Shown: positions 18,615-27,650 of the stretch, piece after piece | How the letters are laid out: each line of letters begins with the position of its first letter | Position numbering within the stretch: the stretch's first letter is position 1 | NCBI RefSeq assembly: GCF_027922005.1 | Contig: NZ_BSEV01000031.1 | Coordinates: 44,321 to 108,320, forward strand | Origin: Streptosporangium carneum | GTDB lineage: Bacteria; Actinomycetota; Actinomycetes; Streptosporangiales; Streptosporangiaceae | Direction of reading: 5' to 3' | DNA length: 64,000 bases | Notes under the pieces: generated by a model | Told to the model about the DNA's origin: nothing | What the model saw: the letters and a program-made list of their open reading frames with translations, nothing else | Databases searched by the model: none | Position numbers and translations under genes: made by a program

Positions 18615-19402
18615 GGCCTGTCGCCCGCCACGCCGTCGGGACTCGGCTGCCCTGACTTGTCGGACGGCTTCGGGTCCACGTAGACGGAGAACGTGGTGGT
18701 GCTGATCTCGTCGTCGGGCGACCTGACCGGCGCGGCGTGCCTGGCAGCGCCCTCGGGACCGCTCCAATTCTGTCGCTCACGGCCCTTCGCGCCCTGCCGC
18801 TGCTGGCGGCGGCGCTCGCTGATCGCCTCGATGACCACCGGGACGAGCAGGGTGACCAGCAGGCCGCCGCCTCCGATGACCGTGACCGTCCTGATCTTCG
18901 CGGTCGGCCGCACGATGGCCTTCTCCGTGGTGGTCACCGTGACCACCCGGACCCTGCCGTCGACGGCGATCCCGGACTGGAGGGTCTGCAGGCGCTTGTT
19001 CACCTCGACGATGAGCTGTTCCATGGTGGTCTGCGCCAGCTCGGGCCGGTCGGCCTCGGCCACGACCTCCAGGATCGGGCCGCCGGTGTTCGGCTGCAGG
19101 CCCACCGAGTAGGTCGGGGACAGGCCACGGGCTTTGACGCTGGTCACCGTGCGGTCGTTCATCACGGCGACCCCGACGACCTGGGCGGTCACGTTCAGCG
19201 AGTTGCTGAAGTAGAGGTAGGGGTTTCCACCTGCTTCCTTGGCGACCTGCGGCGAGGAGAGCAGCAGCAGCGTCGCCCTCGATTCGTAGTCCCACGGCAG
19301 GATCGCCGCGGCGACGACTGCGCCGACCATCGTCAGCAGGGCGAGGGGGGCGGCTATCCACCACCATCTGCGGATGGCACGGAGGGAGCCGAGGAGGTCC
19401 AT
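18611..19402 (-). CDS. Wzz-like chain-length/polysaccharide co-polymerase protein
   Basis: 263 residues from ATG 19402, preceded by AAAGGA. There is a transmembrane helix near residues 14-34 (WWWIAAPLALLTMVGAVVAAA) and a second near residue 180 (TVTVIGGGGLLVTLLVPVVIEAI). The periplasm-facing region between them begins YESRATLLLLSSPQV, as in Wzz proteins. The C-terminal 60 residues are charged and cytoplasmic, with no tyrosine-kinase domain. It is the first gene of the reverse operon and probably sets glycan chain length. Confidence 0.75.
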   Translation of the reverse strand: MDLLGSLRAIRRWWWIAAPLALLTMVGAVVAAAILPWDYESRATLLLLSSPQVAKEAGGNPYLYFSNSLNVTAQVVGVAVMNDRTVTSVKARGLSPTYSVGLQPNTGGPILEVVAEADRPELAQTTMEQLIVEVNKRLQTLQSGIAVDGRVRVVTVTTTEKAIVRPTAKIRTVTVIGGGGLLVTLLVPVVIEAISERRRQQRQGAKGRERQNWSGPEGAARHAAPVRSPDDEISTTTFSVYVDPKPSDKSGQPSPDGVAGDRP

Positions 19403-19541
19403 CGCGTCCTTTCGGTGGGCGTGACAGAGCCCATGGCTGAACAGTGCTGTGGCAAACGAATAATAGGACTTGAATCCTGTTGAGGGCAGTGTTCTATATG
19501 GGAGCATTTCGCGAAGTGGTGGGGAACGCGAGGGGGAGAAT
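19403..19541. promoter_or_regulatory. Divergent promoter region between the two Wzz-like genes
   Basis: 139 bp between ATG 19402 (-) and ATG 19542 (+). It is the AT-richest stretch of this locus (for example AACGAATAATAGGAC around 19455) and must drive the seven-gene reverse operon. No operator is obvious; I cannot place -10 and -35 boxes with confidence. Confidence 0.45.
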
Positions 19542-20207
19542 ATGACGATCTTGGAGATTGCGGCCTTGCTGCGCCGTCATCCCTTTGTCGTCGCTTTTGT
19601 CCTATTGCTGAACCTTCTGGGTGTTTTGTATATTCAGCGTCAGCCGCCGGTCTACCGGGTGGCCGCCTCGCTCGTGCTGATCTCCCCGGGCATCCCCTCC
19701 AGCAACCGCTACGAGACCTTCAGCGAGCGGCTGATCGTCCTTGGGAACGTTCTATGTCAGTGGATCTCCGGCGAGCAGGGCCGTGAGCAGGTGGTACGGC
19801 GCGGCGGCACCGCCGAATACCAGGTGGAGCTGGTCAACGAGGGCACCCAGGAGATCCCGCTGCACGAGAAGCCGTACATCCGCCTGTCGGCGATCTCGAA
19901 CACGGCGGAGGACGCCGACCACACGCTCGCGGTCGTCCTGAAGACGTTCGAGGCGGAGCTGCGCAGACTCCAGGTGGACATCGGGTCGAAGGAGTCGGCC
20001 ATCGCGACCATGCAGCTGGTCGACAACACCGACCAGCCCATCCCGGTGTTCGCCAGGCGTTCCCGCGCCATCGGGGCGGTGGCCGTCCTCACGGTCCTGT
20101 GCGTGATGAGCGCCGCCCTGTTCTTCGAACGCTGGCCGATCTGGGCGCTGCGCCGCCGTCGGCAGAACATCATCACACGCAGGAAGACTGGTGCCTCCCA
20201 TGGCTGA
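19542..20207 (+). CDS. Second Wzz-like bitopic membrane protein
   Basis: 221 residues from ATG 19542, preceded by AGGGGGAGA. An N-terminal helix (VVAFVLLLNLLGVLYI) and a C-terminal helix (AIGAVAVLTVLCVMSAALFF) flank an extracytoplasmic domain beginning YRVAASLVLISPG. The topology matches Wzz, but the protein is short and has no kinase domain. It is divergent from the other Wzz-like gene, so the two may form a hetero-oligomer. The end overlaps the following beta-helix gene. Confidence 0.65.
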   Translation: MTILEIAALLRRHPFVVAFVLLLNLLGVLYIQRQPPVYRVAASLVLISPGIPSSNRYETFSERLIVLGNVLCQWISGEQGREQVVRRGGTAEYQVELVNEGTQEIPLHEKPYIRLSAISNTAEDADHTLAVVLKTFEAELRRLQVDIGSKESAIATMQLVDNTDQPIPVFARRSRAIGAVAVLTVLCVMSAALFFERWPIWALRRRRQNIITRRKTGASHG

Positions 20208-21174
20208 CCGGCCGTTGTTCAAGGTCGGCATCACGACCCTCGTCGTGGGCGTCGTGCTGTGCGTCGTCGGGGTGGTGACCATCGTCTACGGAAGGACGAC
20301 CGCCGAGGGCGACAGGGCGGCGCGGAGCGCCGCGCCCTCCGCCGACTCCTCCGCCGCCGCGCCCGCCCCCGGGCAGAAGCCGGCCCGCAGCGGCGACCCC
20401 AGCACCGGAAAATGGCCGAACGCGGCCACCGCCGGGGTCCCGCAGAACGTGAGACTGGTGGAGAGCGAACCCATCAAGATCACCGAAGAGGGCGCCGTCA
20501 TCGAGGCCCAGGACGTCAAGGGCGACATCGTGGTCCTGGCGAACAACGTGACGATCCGCAACAGCCGGATCACCGCCGGGGGCTGGTGGGGGATCATCCA
20601 GCGCAAGGAGGCCTCGGGCCTGACGATCGAGAACTCGGAGATCGTGGGCAACGGCGTCAAACCGCTGGAGTTCGCGATCCTGAACTACGGCGGCGACATC
20701 ACCGTCAGGGGCAACGACATCCACGGCATGATGTCGGCGGTGCAGACCCGGCACGGGCTGATCGAGAAGAACTACATCCACGACCCCAAGGAGTTCCCCG
20801 GGTCGCACGTGACGCTGATCGCCTCGAACGAGGGCTCGCCGATCGGCCTGCCGCTGACCATCAGGGGCAACACGTTGCTGAACCCGCTGGAGCAGAACTC
20901 CTGTGTGTCGGTCTACCAGGACTTCGGCCTCAACCACGACGTGCTGGTCGAGGACAACCTCATGGCCGGCGGCGGATACGTGATGTTCGGCGGCAAGGGC
21001 AAGTACGGCACGCCGTACAACATCAAGTTCATCAACAACGTGATCAGCAGGCGGTACTTCCCCAAGGGCGGCTCGTGGGGATGGCTGGCGACCTGGGACG
21101 CCAGGGGGAAGGGGAACACGTTCTCGGGAAACAAGTGGGAGGACACCGGCGAACCGGTGCCCCTTCCCTCGTGA
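20191..21174 (+). CDS. Membrane-anchored right-handed beta-helix protein
   Basis: 327 residues from GTG 20191 (AGGAAG just upstream); ATG 20200 is the alternative. An N-terminal helix (VGITTLVVGVVLCVVGVVTIVYG) anchors it, followed by a short Ala/Ser/Pro linker. The remaining 230 residues have parallel beta-helix rungs (IVVLANNVTIRNSRITAGG, LTIENSEIVGNG, ITVRGNDIHGMMSAVQ). This fold is typical of pectate lyases and polysaccharide-modifying proteins, though no catalytic set can be assigned. A close paralogue lies at 22081-23610. Confidence 0.75.
   Translation: MPPMADRPLFKVGITTLVVGVVLCVVGVVTIVYGRTTAEGDRAARSAAPSADSSAAAPAPGQKPARSGDPSTGKWPNAATAGVPQNVRLVESEPIKITEEGAVIEAQDVKGDIVVLANNVTIRNSRITAGGWWGIIQRKEASGLTIENSEIVGNGVKPLEFAILNYGGDITVRGNDIHGMMSAVQTRHGLIEKNYIHDPKEFPGSHVTLIASNEGSPIGLPLTIRGNTLLNPLEQNSCVSVYQDFGLNHDVLVEDNLMAGGGYVMFGGKGKYGTPYNIKFINNVISRRYFPKGGSWGWLATWDARGKGNTFSGNKWEDTGEPVPLPS
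20445..21160. repeat. Long direct repeat, copy 1 (partner about 22890-23600)
   Basis: The beta-helix coding part here is nearly identical at nucleotide level to 22890-23600. For example, the stretch around 20785-20880 differs from 23225-23320 at only a few positions. The copies are in the same orientation, 2.4 kb apart, and flank the reverse methyltransferase gene. Recombination between them would delete that gene. Confidence 0.8.
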
Positions 21175-21177
21175 CCC

Positions 21178-21834
21178 TCAGCGCTTGATCGCGATCAGCG
21201 CCTTCACCATGCCGCCGAGCCGCTCGTAGTGGATCTCGGAACGCGGGAAGTAGTGCCGCATCTCGGTCTTGCTGAGCAGCTCGATCTCGGCCACCGCGCG
21301 CACCGCGCTCTCCCGGTCGGAGGGGCGGGTGTGCACCAGGGGCCAGCGCCGCACGGCCGCCGCCCGCACCGCCATCGGCATGAACTGGAAGCCGGGGAAG
21401 ACGAAGTGCGGCTCGACCGGGAAGTAGCGGTAGGGCGTCTGCACCCAGTGCCGGTCGGCCAGGTCGTAGACCGCCTCCGCGAACTGCTCCCGCCGGATGT
21501 GGCCGCCGACGTGCTCGATCACCGCGTTCGAGAAGACCAGGTCGTAGCGGGTGCCGTGGGTGGCGCTCCGCAGGTCGCAGGCGTCGCCGACCGCCACGCT
21601 CAGCCACGGGGGCAGCTCGGTCTCCGAGACGTCGAGGTTGACGACGTGCACGTGCGCGGGCTGGACCGGCGCGCGGAGCCAGGCGCTCGCGGTGCCGCCG
21701 AGGTCGATGACCGTCATGTCGGCGAGGCCGGGGAAGACCTGCGTCACCCAGCTCCAGCGGCGCGCTCGGGCTTTGGCGCCCAGGGAGTCGGGCGCGTCCA
21801 CGAACCGACTGCGTAAGGCGGTCAAACGACTCAT
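21178..21834 (-). CDS. Class I SAM-dependent methyltransferase
   Basis: 218 residues from ATG 21834. MTVIDLGGTASAWLRAP is the SAM-binding loop (family norm D-L-G-x-G, with G-T-A here). VVNLDVSE follows strand 2 and YDLVFSNAVIEHVG is the Methyltransf_11 motif IV region. The HWVQTPYRYFPVEPHFVFPGFQFMP segment is common in methyltransferases of actinobacterial glycan loci. It faces the two beta-helix genes on the opposite strand. Confidence 0.82.
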   Translation of the reverse strand: MSRLTALRSRFVDAPDSLGAKARARRWSWVTQVFPGLADMTVIDLGGTASAWLRAPVQPAHVHVVNLDVSETELPPWLSVAVGDACDLRSATHGTRYDLVFSNAVIEHVGGHIRREQFAEAVYDLADRHWVQTPYRYFPVEPHFVFPGFQFMPMAVRAAAVRRWPLVHTRPSDRESAVRAVAEIELLSKTEMRHYFPRSEIHYERLGGMVKALIAIKR

Positions 21835-22080
21835 CTATCATCCACTCCCGGAGCCGGATAATTCAGCGGACAGCGGAGCCAACTATCCCAGAATGTTCGC
21901 TGGAACGCTCTACCGCTTTCCGATCCCGGACACGGGTGGGAGTGAAGTGACTCTCGCTTCCGATGAACTTTGGGAGTTTTTTCGCATAAGAGGAGAGGTG
22001 TCGTTAGTGCATCGTTATAGTGCGCTGTCGAGTGACCCTTGTGACTCTTGCTTGTGCCGACTCATTCGAAGGGAATCGGT
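21835..22080. promoter_or_regulatory. 246-bp intergenic region upstream of the beta-helix lipoprotein
   Basis: No credible gene is seen. The region is less GC-rich than its surroundings and contains TTTTTTCGCATAAGAGG near 21978. It must hold promoters for the methyltransferase (-) and the lipoprotein (+). The ribosome site AAGGGAA lies just before GTG 22081. Confidence 0.4.
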
Positions 22081-23610
22081 GTGCATACGCGAAGCGAGAA
22101 CCAGCAGGACGACGGTTTAGGAAGAACCCGGACGCGGGCTGTGCTCGCCGGAGCCGTGGTGGCCGGGCTGCTCCTCACCGGCTGCGCGCCCTCCGGCATG
22201 GGCGACAGCGTCCTGCTCGGCAGCGAGCAGAAAGTCAACCCCACGTCTGGACACTCCGCGGCGGGCTCCGCCGCGAAGAAGGCCAAGCCGACAGCCAAGC
22301 CGACAGGCAAGCCGCAGGCCAACCCCGGGGCGAAGCCGGTGGCCAAACCGGTGGCCAAGCCCACCCGCACAGGCTACGGCAAACCCGTCGGTCAGTCCGG
22401 CAAGCCGGGAGACTGGCGGCGGCGCGGAGGCGAGACCCATCCGCGCCCGCGCTGGCCGAGAGGCACGGCCAAGCCGACTCAGCAGCCCACGCACTGGCCG
22501 ACCTGGAAGCCCACCCACAAGCCCACGCACTGGCCTACCTGGAAGCCGACGCACCGCCCGACGCACCGCCCGACGCATCAGCCGACGTATCGGCCGACAG
22601 GGAAGCCGACGAGCATTCCGACCCCGCCTCCGTCGGGCGAGCCCACCTGGCTGCCCACCGCGGAGCCGACCTGGACGCCGTGGCCGACGCCGACCGACCA
22701 GGAACCCACCGCCGTCCCGACCCGCACCTGGACGCCGAGGCCCACCGCCTCGCCGACCCGCACCGCGACGCCGAGACCCACGCCGACGGACCGGGAACCC
22801 ACGCCGTCCGCCTCGCCGACCCGCACCTCTCCGCCGCCCGGCACCGGCGGCTTCCCCGGCAGGTCGACCACCGGCGTGCCCGCGGGCGTCTCGCTCGAGT
22901 CCAGCCCGGCCTTGAAGATCACCAAGGACGGCACCGTCATCGACGGCAAGGACATCAAGGGCGACATCGTGGTGATCGCCGACAACGTGACGATCCGCAA
23001 CAGCCGGATCCAGGGCGGCGGCTGGTGGGCGATCCTCCAGCGCAAGGAGGCCCGCGGCCTGAAGGTCGAGAACAGTGAGATCTACGGCGGCGGAGGCGAG
23101 CCGCTGGAGTTCGCGATCCTGAACTACGGCGGCGACATCACCGTCAGGGGCAACAACATCCACAGCATGATGTCGGCGGTGCAGACCAGCCACGGGCTGA
23201 TCGAGAAGAACTACATCCACGACCCCCACGAGTTCCCCGGGTCGCACGTGACGCTGATCGCCTCGAACGAGGGCTCGCCGATCGGCCTGCCGCTGACCAT
23301 CAGGAACAACACCCTGCTGAACCCGCTGGAGCAGAACTCCTGTGTGTCGGTCTACCAGGACTTCGGCCTCAACCACGACGTGCTGGTCGAGAACAACCTC
23401 ATGGCCGGCGGCGGATACGTGATGTACGGCGGCAAGGGCAAGTACGGCACGCCGTACAACATCAAGTTCATCAACAACGTGATCAGCAGGCGCTACTTCC
23501 CCAAGGGCGGTTACTGGGGATGGCTGGCGACCTGGGACGAGAGAGGCAAGGGCAACGAGTTCTCCGGGAACGTCTGGGAGGAGACCGGCAAGTCGGTCGC
23601 GATCCCCTGA
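22081..23610 (+). CDS. Secreted beta-helix lipoprotein with Pro/Thr-rich wall-spanning linker
   Basis: 509 residues from GTG 22081. A signal peptide ends in the lipobox L-T-G-C (AVVAGLLLTGCAPS), so it should be lipid-anchored. Residues from about 60 to 265 form a low-complexity linker of KPTAKPTGKP-, THWPTWKPTHKP- and SPTRTATPRP-type repeats that could span the cell wall. The final 230 residues are the same beta-helix as in 20191-21174. GTG 22081 is preferred to the ATG at 22048 because AAGGGAA precedes it and it gives a standard signal. A surface glycan-binding or -modifying role is inference. Confidence 0.8.
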   Translation: MHTRSENQQDDGLGRTRTRAVLAGAVVAGLLLTGCAPSGMGDSVLLGSEQKVNPTSGHSAAGSAAKKAKPTAKPTGKPQANPGAKPVAKPVAKPTRTGYGKPVGQSGKPGDWRRRGGETHPRPRWPRGTAKPTQQPTHWPTWKPTHKPTHWPTWKPTHRPTHRPTHQPTYRPTGKPTSIPTPPPSGEPTWLPTAEPTWTPWPTPTDQEPTAVPTRTWTPRPTASPTRTATPRPTPTDREPTPSASPTRTSPPPGTGGFPGRSTTGVPAGVSLESSPALKITKDGTVIDGKDIKGDIVVIADNVTIRNSRIQGGGWWAILQRKEARGLKVENSEIYGGGGEPLEFAILNYGGDITVRGNNIHSMMSAVQTSHGLIEKNYIHDPHEFPGSHVTLIASNEGSPIGLPLTIRNNTLLNPLEQNSCVSVYQDFGLNHDVLVENNLMAGGGYVMYGGKGKYGTPYNIKFINNVISRRYFPKGGYWGWLATWDERGKGNEFSGNVWEETGKSVAIP

Positions 23611-23655
23611 CCGATCCCGTGGTCTCCGAGGGCGGCACGTGACACGCTTGCCCTC

Positions 23656-24252
23656 GTGCAGCAGACAGGGATCAAAGACGCCTATGTTCACACACCCGTC
23701 GTACACACCGATGACCGCGGCAGCTTCCTGGAGTGGTTCCGGGCTGACCGGCTCACCGGGGCGATCGGGCACCGTCTGGACCTCGCCCAGGCGAACTGCT
23801 CGATCTCCCGGCGCGGTGTGCTGCGCGGGATCCACTTCGCCGACGTCCCGGTCGGCCAGGCGAAGTACGTCACCTGCGTCAGCGGTTCCGTCCTGGATGT
23901 CGTCGTCGACATCCGGGTCGGCTCTCCCACGTTCGGCCGGTGGGAGACGATCGAGCTCGATGACCGCTCACGCAGGGGCGTCTACGTCTCCGAGGGCCTG
24001 GGACACGGTTTCATGGCCCTGAGCGAGGAGGCCACCGTGGTCTACCTCTGCTCGACCCCCTACGCGCCGGGCAGGGAGCACGAGGTGAACCCTCTCGACC
24101 CCGAACTGGGCATCGCCTGGCCCGAGGGGATCGAGCCCGTCCTGTCGCCGAAGGACGCGGCGGCCCCCTCGCTGGCCGAGGCGCGGGCCGCGGGGCTCCT
24201 GCCGGACTACGCCGACTGCCTCGCCTTCTACGACAAGCTCCGCGCCCTGTGA
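23656..24252 (+). CDS. rmlC: dTDP-4-dehydrorhamnose 3,5-epimerase family protein
   Basis: 198 residues from GTG 23656. The RmlC cupin is recognisable: DDRGSFLEWFR, SRRGVLRGIHFADVP (catalytic His at about residue 60), GSVLDVVVDIRVGSPTFG, and SEGLGHGFMALSEEATVVYLCSTPY. It epimerises C3 and C5 of dTDP-4-keto-6-deoxyglucose, or a related sugar, on the way to L-rhamnose-type sugars. No rmlA, B or D lies beside it, so it may be part of a scattered pathway. Confidence 0.88.
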   Translation: MQQTGIKDAYVHTPVVHTDDRGSFLEWFRADRLTGAIGHRLDLAQANCSISRRGVLRGIHFADVPVGQAKYVTCVSGSVLDVVVDIRVGSPTFGRWETIELDDRSRRGVYVSEGLGHGFMALSEEATVVYLCSTPYAPGREHEVNPLDPELGIAWPEGIEPVLSPKDAAAPSLAEARAAGLLPDYADCLAFYDKLRAL

Positions 24253-24360
24253 GCCGCCGGTCCCCGGCGCTCCTCGCGGCGGGGACCGGCGCAGCACGCG
24301 GAACAGGACCTCGGCGGGACGGGTCCGGCGCTCCTCGTGCCCGGCCCCCGGAACGCCGAA

Positions 24361-24387
24361 CGGCGCCGGTCGTGGTGACCGGCGCCG
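24361..24387. terminator. Strong bidirectional hairpin terminator
   Basis: CGGCGCCGGTC (24361-24371) pairs perfectly with GACCGGCGCCG (24377-24387) across a 5-base loop. It lies between the convergent rmlC and korB genes, so it can serve both. Confidence 0.8.
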
Positions 24388-24415
24388 TAGGGAAGGCGTG
24401 TTCTTCGCCGCCTCG

Positions 24416-25462
24416 TCAGCCGATGCGCCAGGTGTCCCCGGCCAGCAGCAGGTCGTCCAGGTCGCCGGGACCGCGCTGGGCGGCGGCCTCCTCGAGCTGG
24501 GCCGACATCAGCTCGTCGTACGACGGGCGGTCGACGCTGCGGAAGACCCCGATCGGGACGTGCTCGAAGGCGGGCTCGTCCAGCCGGGAGAGCGCGAAGG
24601 CCAGCGACGGGTCGGGCCGGTGCGCGTCGTGCACCAGGATCTCGCTCTCGGCGATCTCCGCGCGGGAGACCACCTCGATGCCGCCGTCGGCGGAGCGCCG
24701 CACCGCCTTCGTGGCGGACACGATCGGCTGGCCGTGCTCGAGACGCAGCGTGATGTCGTCACGCTGCTCCGGGTCCTTCAGCTGGTCGAAGGCGCCGTCG
24801 TTGAAGATGTTGCAGTTCTGGTAGATCTCCACCAGTGAGGTGCCCCGGTGCTCGGCGGCCTCGCGCAGCACCGACTGCAGGTGCTTGCGGTCGGAGTCGA
24901 TGGTCCTGGCCACGAAGGAGGCCTCGGCGCCGATCGCCAGCGAGATCGGGTTGAACGGCTTGTCCAGCGAGCCCATCGGGGTGGACTTCGTGATCTTGCC
25001 GACCTCGGAGGTCGGGGAGTACTGGCCCTTGGTCAGACCGTAGATCCTGTTGTTGAACAGCAGGATGTTCAGGTTGACGTTGCGGCGCAGCGCGTGGATC
25101 AGGTGGTTGCCGCCGATGGACAGCGCGTCGCCGTCACCGGTGATCACCCAGACCGACAGGTCGGGCCTCGAGGAGGCCAGGCCGGTCGCGATCGCCGGGG
25201 CGCGGCCGTGGATCGAGTGGAACCCGTAGGTGTTCATGTAGTACGGGAACCGGGACGAGCAGCCGATGCCCGAGACGAACACCATGTTCTCGCGCTTGAG
25301 GCCGAGCTCGGGGACGAACGACTGGACGGCGGCCAGGATGGCGTAGTCACCGCACCCCGGGCACCAGCGGACCTCCTGGTCGGACTTGAAGTCCTTCATG
25401 CCCAGCTTGACGTCGGACTTCGGCACGAGGGACAGGCCCCTGCCGTTCTGGATCTCACTCAC
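24416..25462 (-). CDS. korB: 2-oxoacid:ferredoxin oxidoreductase, beta subunit
   Basis: 348 residues from GTG 25462, overlapping the korA end by 8 bp. EVRWCPGCGDYAILAAVQ is the cluster/TPP-binding N-terminus. GIGCSSRFPYYMNTYGFHSIHGRAPAIATG and VITGDGDALSIGGNHLIHALRRNVNLNILLFNNRIYGLTKGQYSPT carry the GDG...N TPP-Mg motif. With KorA it decarboxylates 2-oxoglutarate (or a related 2-oxoacid) to the CoA thioester while reducing ferredoxin. No ferredoxin gene is adjacent. Confidence 0.93.
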   Translation of the reverse strand: MSEIQNGRGLSLVPKSDVKLGMKDFKSDQEVRWCPGCGDYAILAAVQSFVPELGLKRENMVFVSGIGCSSRFPYYMNTYGFHSIHGRAPAIATGLASSRPDLSVWVITGDGDALSIGGNHLIHALRRNVNLNILLFNNRIYGLTKGQYSPTSEVGKITKSTPMGSLDKPFNPISLAIGAEASFVARTIDSDRKHLQSVLREAAEHRGTSLVEIYQNCNIFNDGAFDQLKDPEQRDDITLRLEHGQPIVSATKAVRRSADGGIEVVSRAEIAESEILVHDAHRPDPSLAFALSRLDEPAFEHVPIGVFRSVDRPSYDELMSAQLEEAAAQRGPGDLDDLLLAGDTWRIG

Positions 25463-27308
25463 TGTCGATCACGTCCTGGATCACGCCGGCCAGCTCCTCG
25501 GCCTTGAACGGAAGCCCGCGCACGCGGTTGTAGCTGATGATGTCGACCAGGAAGCGGGCGCGGAGCAGCAGCGCGAGCTGGCCGAGGTTGATCTCCGGGA
25601 GCAGCACCTTGTCGTAGGCGCGCAGGACCTCGCCGGTGTTGGCGGGCAGCGGGTTGAGGTGCCTCAGGTGGGCCTGGGCGACCTTGCCGCCGGACTTCCT
25701 GATCCGCCGTACGGCCGCCGCGATCGGGCCGTAGGTCGAGCCCCAGCCGATGACCAGCACGCGGGCGTCGCCGTCAGGGTCGTCGACCTCCAGCGGCGGG
25801 ATGTCCTGGGCGATCCCGTCGATCTTGGCCTGGCGCAGCCGGACCATCTTGTCGTGGTTGCCCGGGTCGTAGGAGATGTTGCCGGTGCCGTCGGCCTTCT
25901 CGATGCCGCCGATCCGGTGCTCCAGGCCCGCGGTGCCCGGGATGGCCCAGGGGCGGGCGAGGGTCTCCGTGTCGCGCTTGAACGGCAGGAAGGTCGAGCC
26001 GTCCTCGCCGTTCGGCGCGGTGGCGAACTCGGTGGAGATGTCCGGCAGCTCGGCCGCGCTCGGCACCTTCCACGGCTCGGAGCCGTTGGCGAGGTAACCG
26101 TCGGACAGCAGCATGACCGGCGTGCGGTACTTCACCGCGAGGCGGGCCGCCTCGACGGCCGCGTCGAAGCAGTCGGACGGGGTCGACGGCGCCACGATGG
26201 GCAGCGGCGACTCGCCGTTGCGGCCGTACATGGCCATGAGCAGGTCGGTCTGCTCGGTCTTGGTCGGCATGCCGGTGCTCGGCCCGGCCCGCTGCACGTC
26301 GACCACGATCAGCGGCAGCTCGGTGGTCACCGCGAGACCGACGGTCTCGGCCTTCAGCGCCACACCGGGCCCCGAGGTCGTGGTGACGCCGAGCGCCCCG
26401 CCGAAGGCGGCCCCGAGCGCCGCGCCGACGCCCGCGATCTCGTCCTCCGCCTGGAAGGTGCGGATGCCGAAGCGCTTGTGCTTGGACAGCTCGTGCAGGA
26501 TGTCGCTGGCCGGGGTGATCGGGTAGGACCCGAGGAACAGCGGCAGCCTCGACTGCACGGAGGCGGCGATCAGGCCGAAGGCGAGCGCCTGGTTGCCGGA
26601 GATGTTGCGGTAGACGCCCGGCGGCAGCTTGGCGGGCTTGACCTCGTAGGACACCGAGAAGGACTCGGTGGTCTCGCCGTAGTTCCAGCCCGCCTGGAAG
26701 GCCGCGATGTTGGCCTTGGCGATGTCGGGCCGCTTGGCGAACTTGTTCTCGAGGAACTTGATCGTCGTCTCGGTCGGCCGGTGGTAGAGCCAGCTCAGCA
26801 GGCCGAGGGCGAACATGTTCTTCGAGCGCTCGGCGTCCTTCTTCGACAGGTCGAAGCCCTCGAGCGCCCTGACCGTCAGCGAGGTCAGCGGCACCGGGTG
26901 GACCCGCCACTCGCTGAGCGAGTCGTCCTCGAGCGGGCTGACGGCGTAGCCGACCTTCTGCAGGTTGCGCTTGGTGAACTCGTCGGTGTTCGCGATGATG
27001 TCGGCCCCGCGCGGCAGGTCGCCGAGGTTGGCCTTCAGCGCGGCGGGGTTCATCGCGACCAGGACGTTGGGAGCGTCGCCCGGGGTGAGGATGTCGTGGT
27101 CGGCGAAGTGGAGCTGGAAGCTCGACACACCCGGCAGGGTTCCTGCGGGGGCGCGGATCTCGGCGGGGAAGTTGGGAAGGGTCGAAAGGTCGTTGCCGAA
27201 CTCGGCCGTTCCCGACGTGAAGCGGTCACCGGTCAGCTGCATGCCGTCGCCGGAGTCACCGGCGAACCGGATGATGACGCGGTCGAGTTGCTGAACCTGC
27301 TTGGTCAC
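25455..27308 (-). CDS. korA: 2-oxoacid:ferredoxin oxidoreductase, alpha subunit (gamma-alpha fusion)
   Basis: 617 residues from GTG 27308, preceded by GAGGAGG. The N-terminal 190 residues are the gamma domain (VIIRFAGDSGDGMQLTGDRFTSG). The alpha domain follows (GSYPITPASDILHELSKHKRFGIRTFQAEDEIAGVGAALGAAFGGALGVTTTSGPG) with the TPP-site glutamate and CoA-facing residues. It is the usual actinobacterial KorA. In Streptomyces, to my knowledge, korAB also lies near the second nuo cluster, which supports a functional link. Confidence 0.93.
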   Translation of the reverse strand: MTKQVQQLDRVIIRFAGDSGDGMQLTGDRFTSGTAEFGNDLSTLPNFPAEIRAPAGTLPGVSSFQLHFADHDILTPGDAPNVLVAMNPAALKANLGDLPRGADIIANTDEFTKRNLQKVGYAVSPLEDDSLSEWRVHPVPLTSLTVRALEGFDLSKKDAERSKNMFALGLLSWLYHRPTETTIKFLENKFAKRPDIAKANIAAFQAGWNYGETTESFSVSYEVKPAKLPPGVYRNISGNQALAFGLIAASVQSRLPLFLGSYPITPASDILHELSKHKRFGIRTFQAEDEIAGVGAALGAAFGGALGVTTTSGPGVALKAETVGLAVTTELPLIVVDVQRAGPSTGMPTKTEQTDLLMAMYGRNGESPLPIVAPSTPSDCFDAAVEAARLAVKYRTPVMLLSDGYLANGSEPWKVPSAAELPDISTEFATAPNGEDGSTFLPFKRDTETLARPWAIPGTAGLEHRIGGIEKADGTGNISYDPGNHDKMVRLRQAKIDGIAQDIPPLEVDDPDGDARVLVIGWGSTYGPIAAAVRRIRKSGGKVAQAHLRHLNPLPANTGEVLRAYDKVLLPEINLGQLALLLRARFLVDIISYNRVRGLPFKAEELAGVIQDVIDSE

Positions 27309-27650
27309 AGCTCAGTCCTCCTCGACGCGGAAGGGCGCCGTTGGTGGTGGCACGTTCTCAGTTCCATGCTAGATCCCTCGGAGTAACGCGTGGTCTTTCG
27401 CGTTCCACTCGGCGGAGGAGTGTGACAGAAGTCGCAGATCCTCGGCGGCCGCTGAGTTGGAGGTTGGCTCGGGCGTTGCGCGTTGCGGCCGGATGAACAC
27501 GGCCCGCGTGGGGGTCACGATCGCGAACGGTTGGCCCGACACAGCCCAGCGGCGAGCCGGCACAGGTCGACGTGCAGGCGGCCGAAGAGGACGGTTGGGG
27601 TCACGATGCCTAACTATATGTGCCGTGGACGAAGCGGCCTCATCGCCTCT
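27309..27650. promoter_or_regulatory. Intergenic region upstream of korA
   Basis: No convincing gene is seen; short frames on both strands lack ribosome sites and family features. The GAGGAGG just before GTG 27308 is the korA ribosome site. The korAB promoter must lie here, but I cannot place it. Confidence 0.4.
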
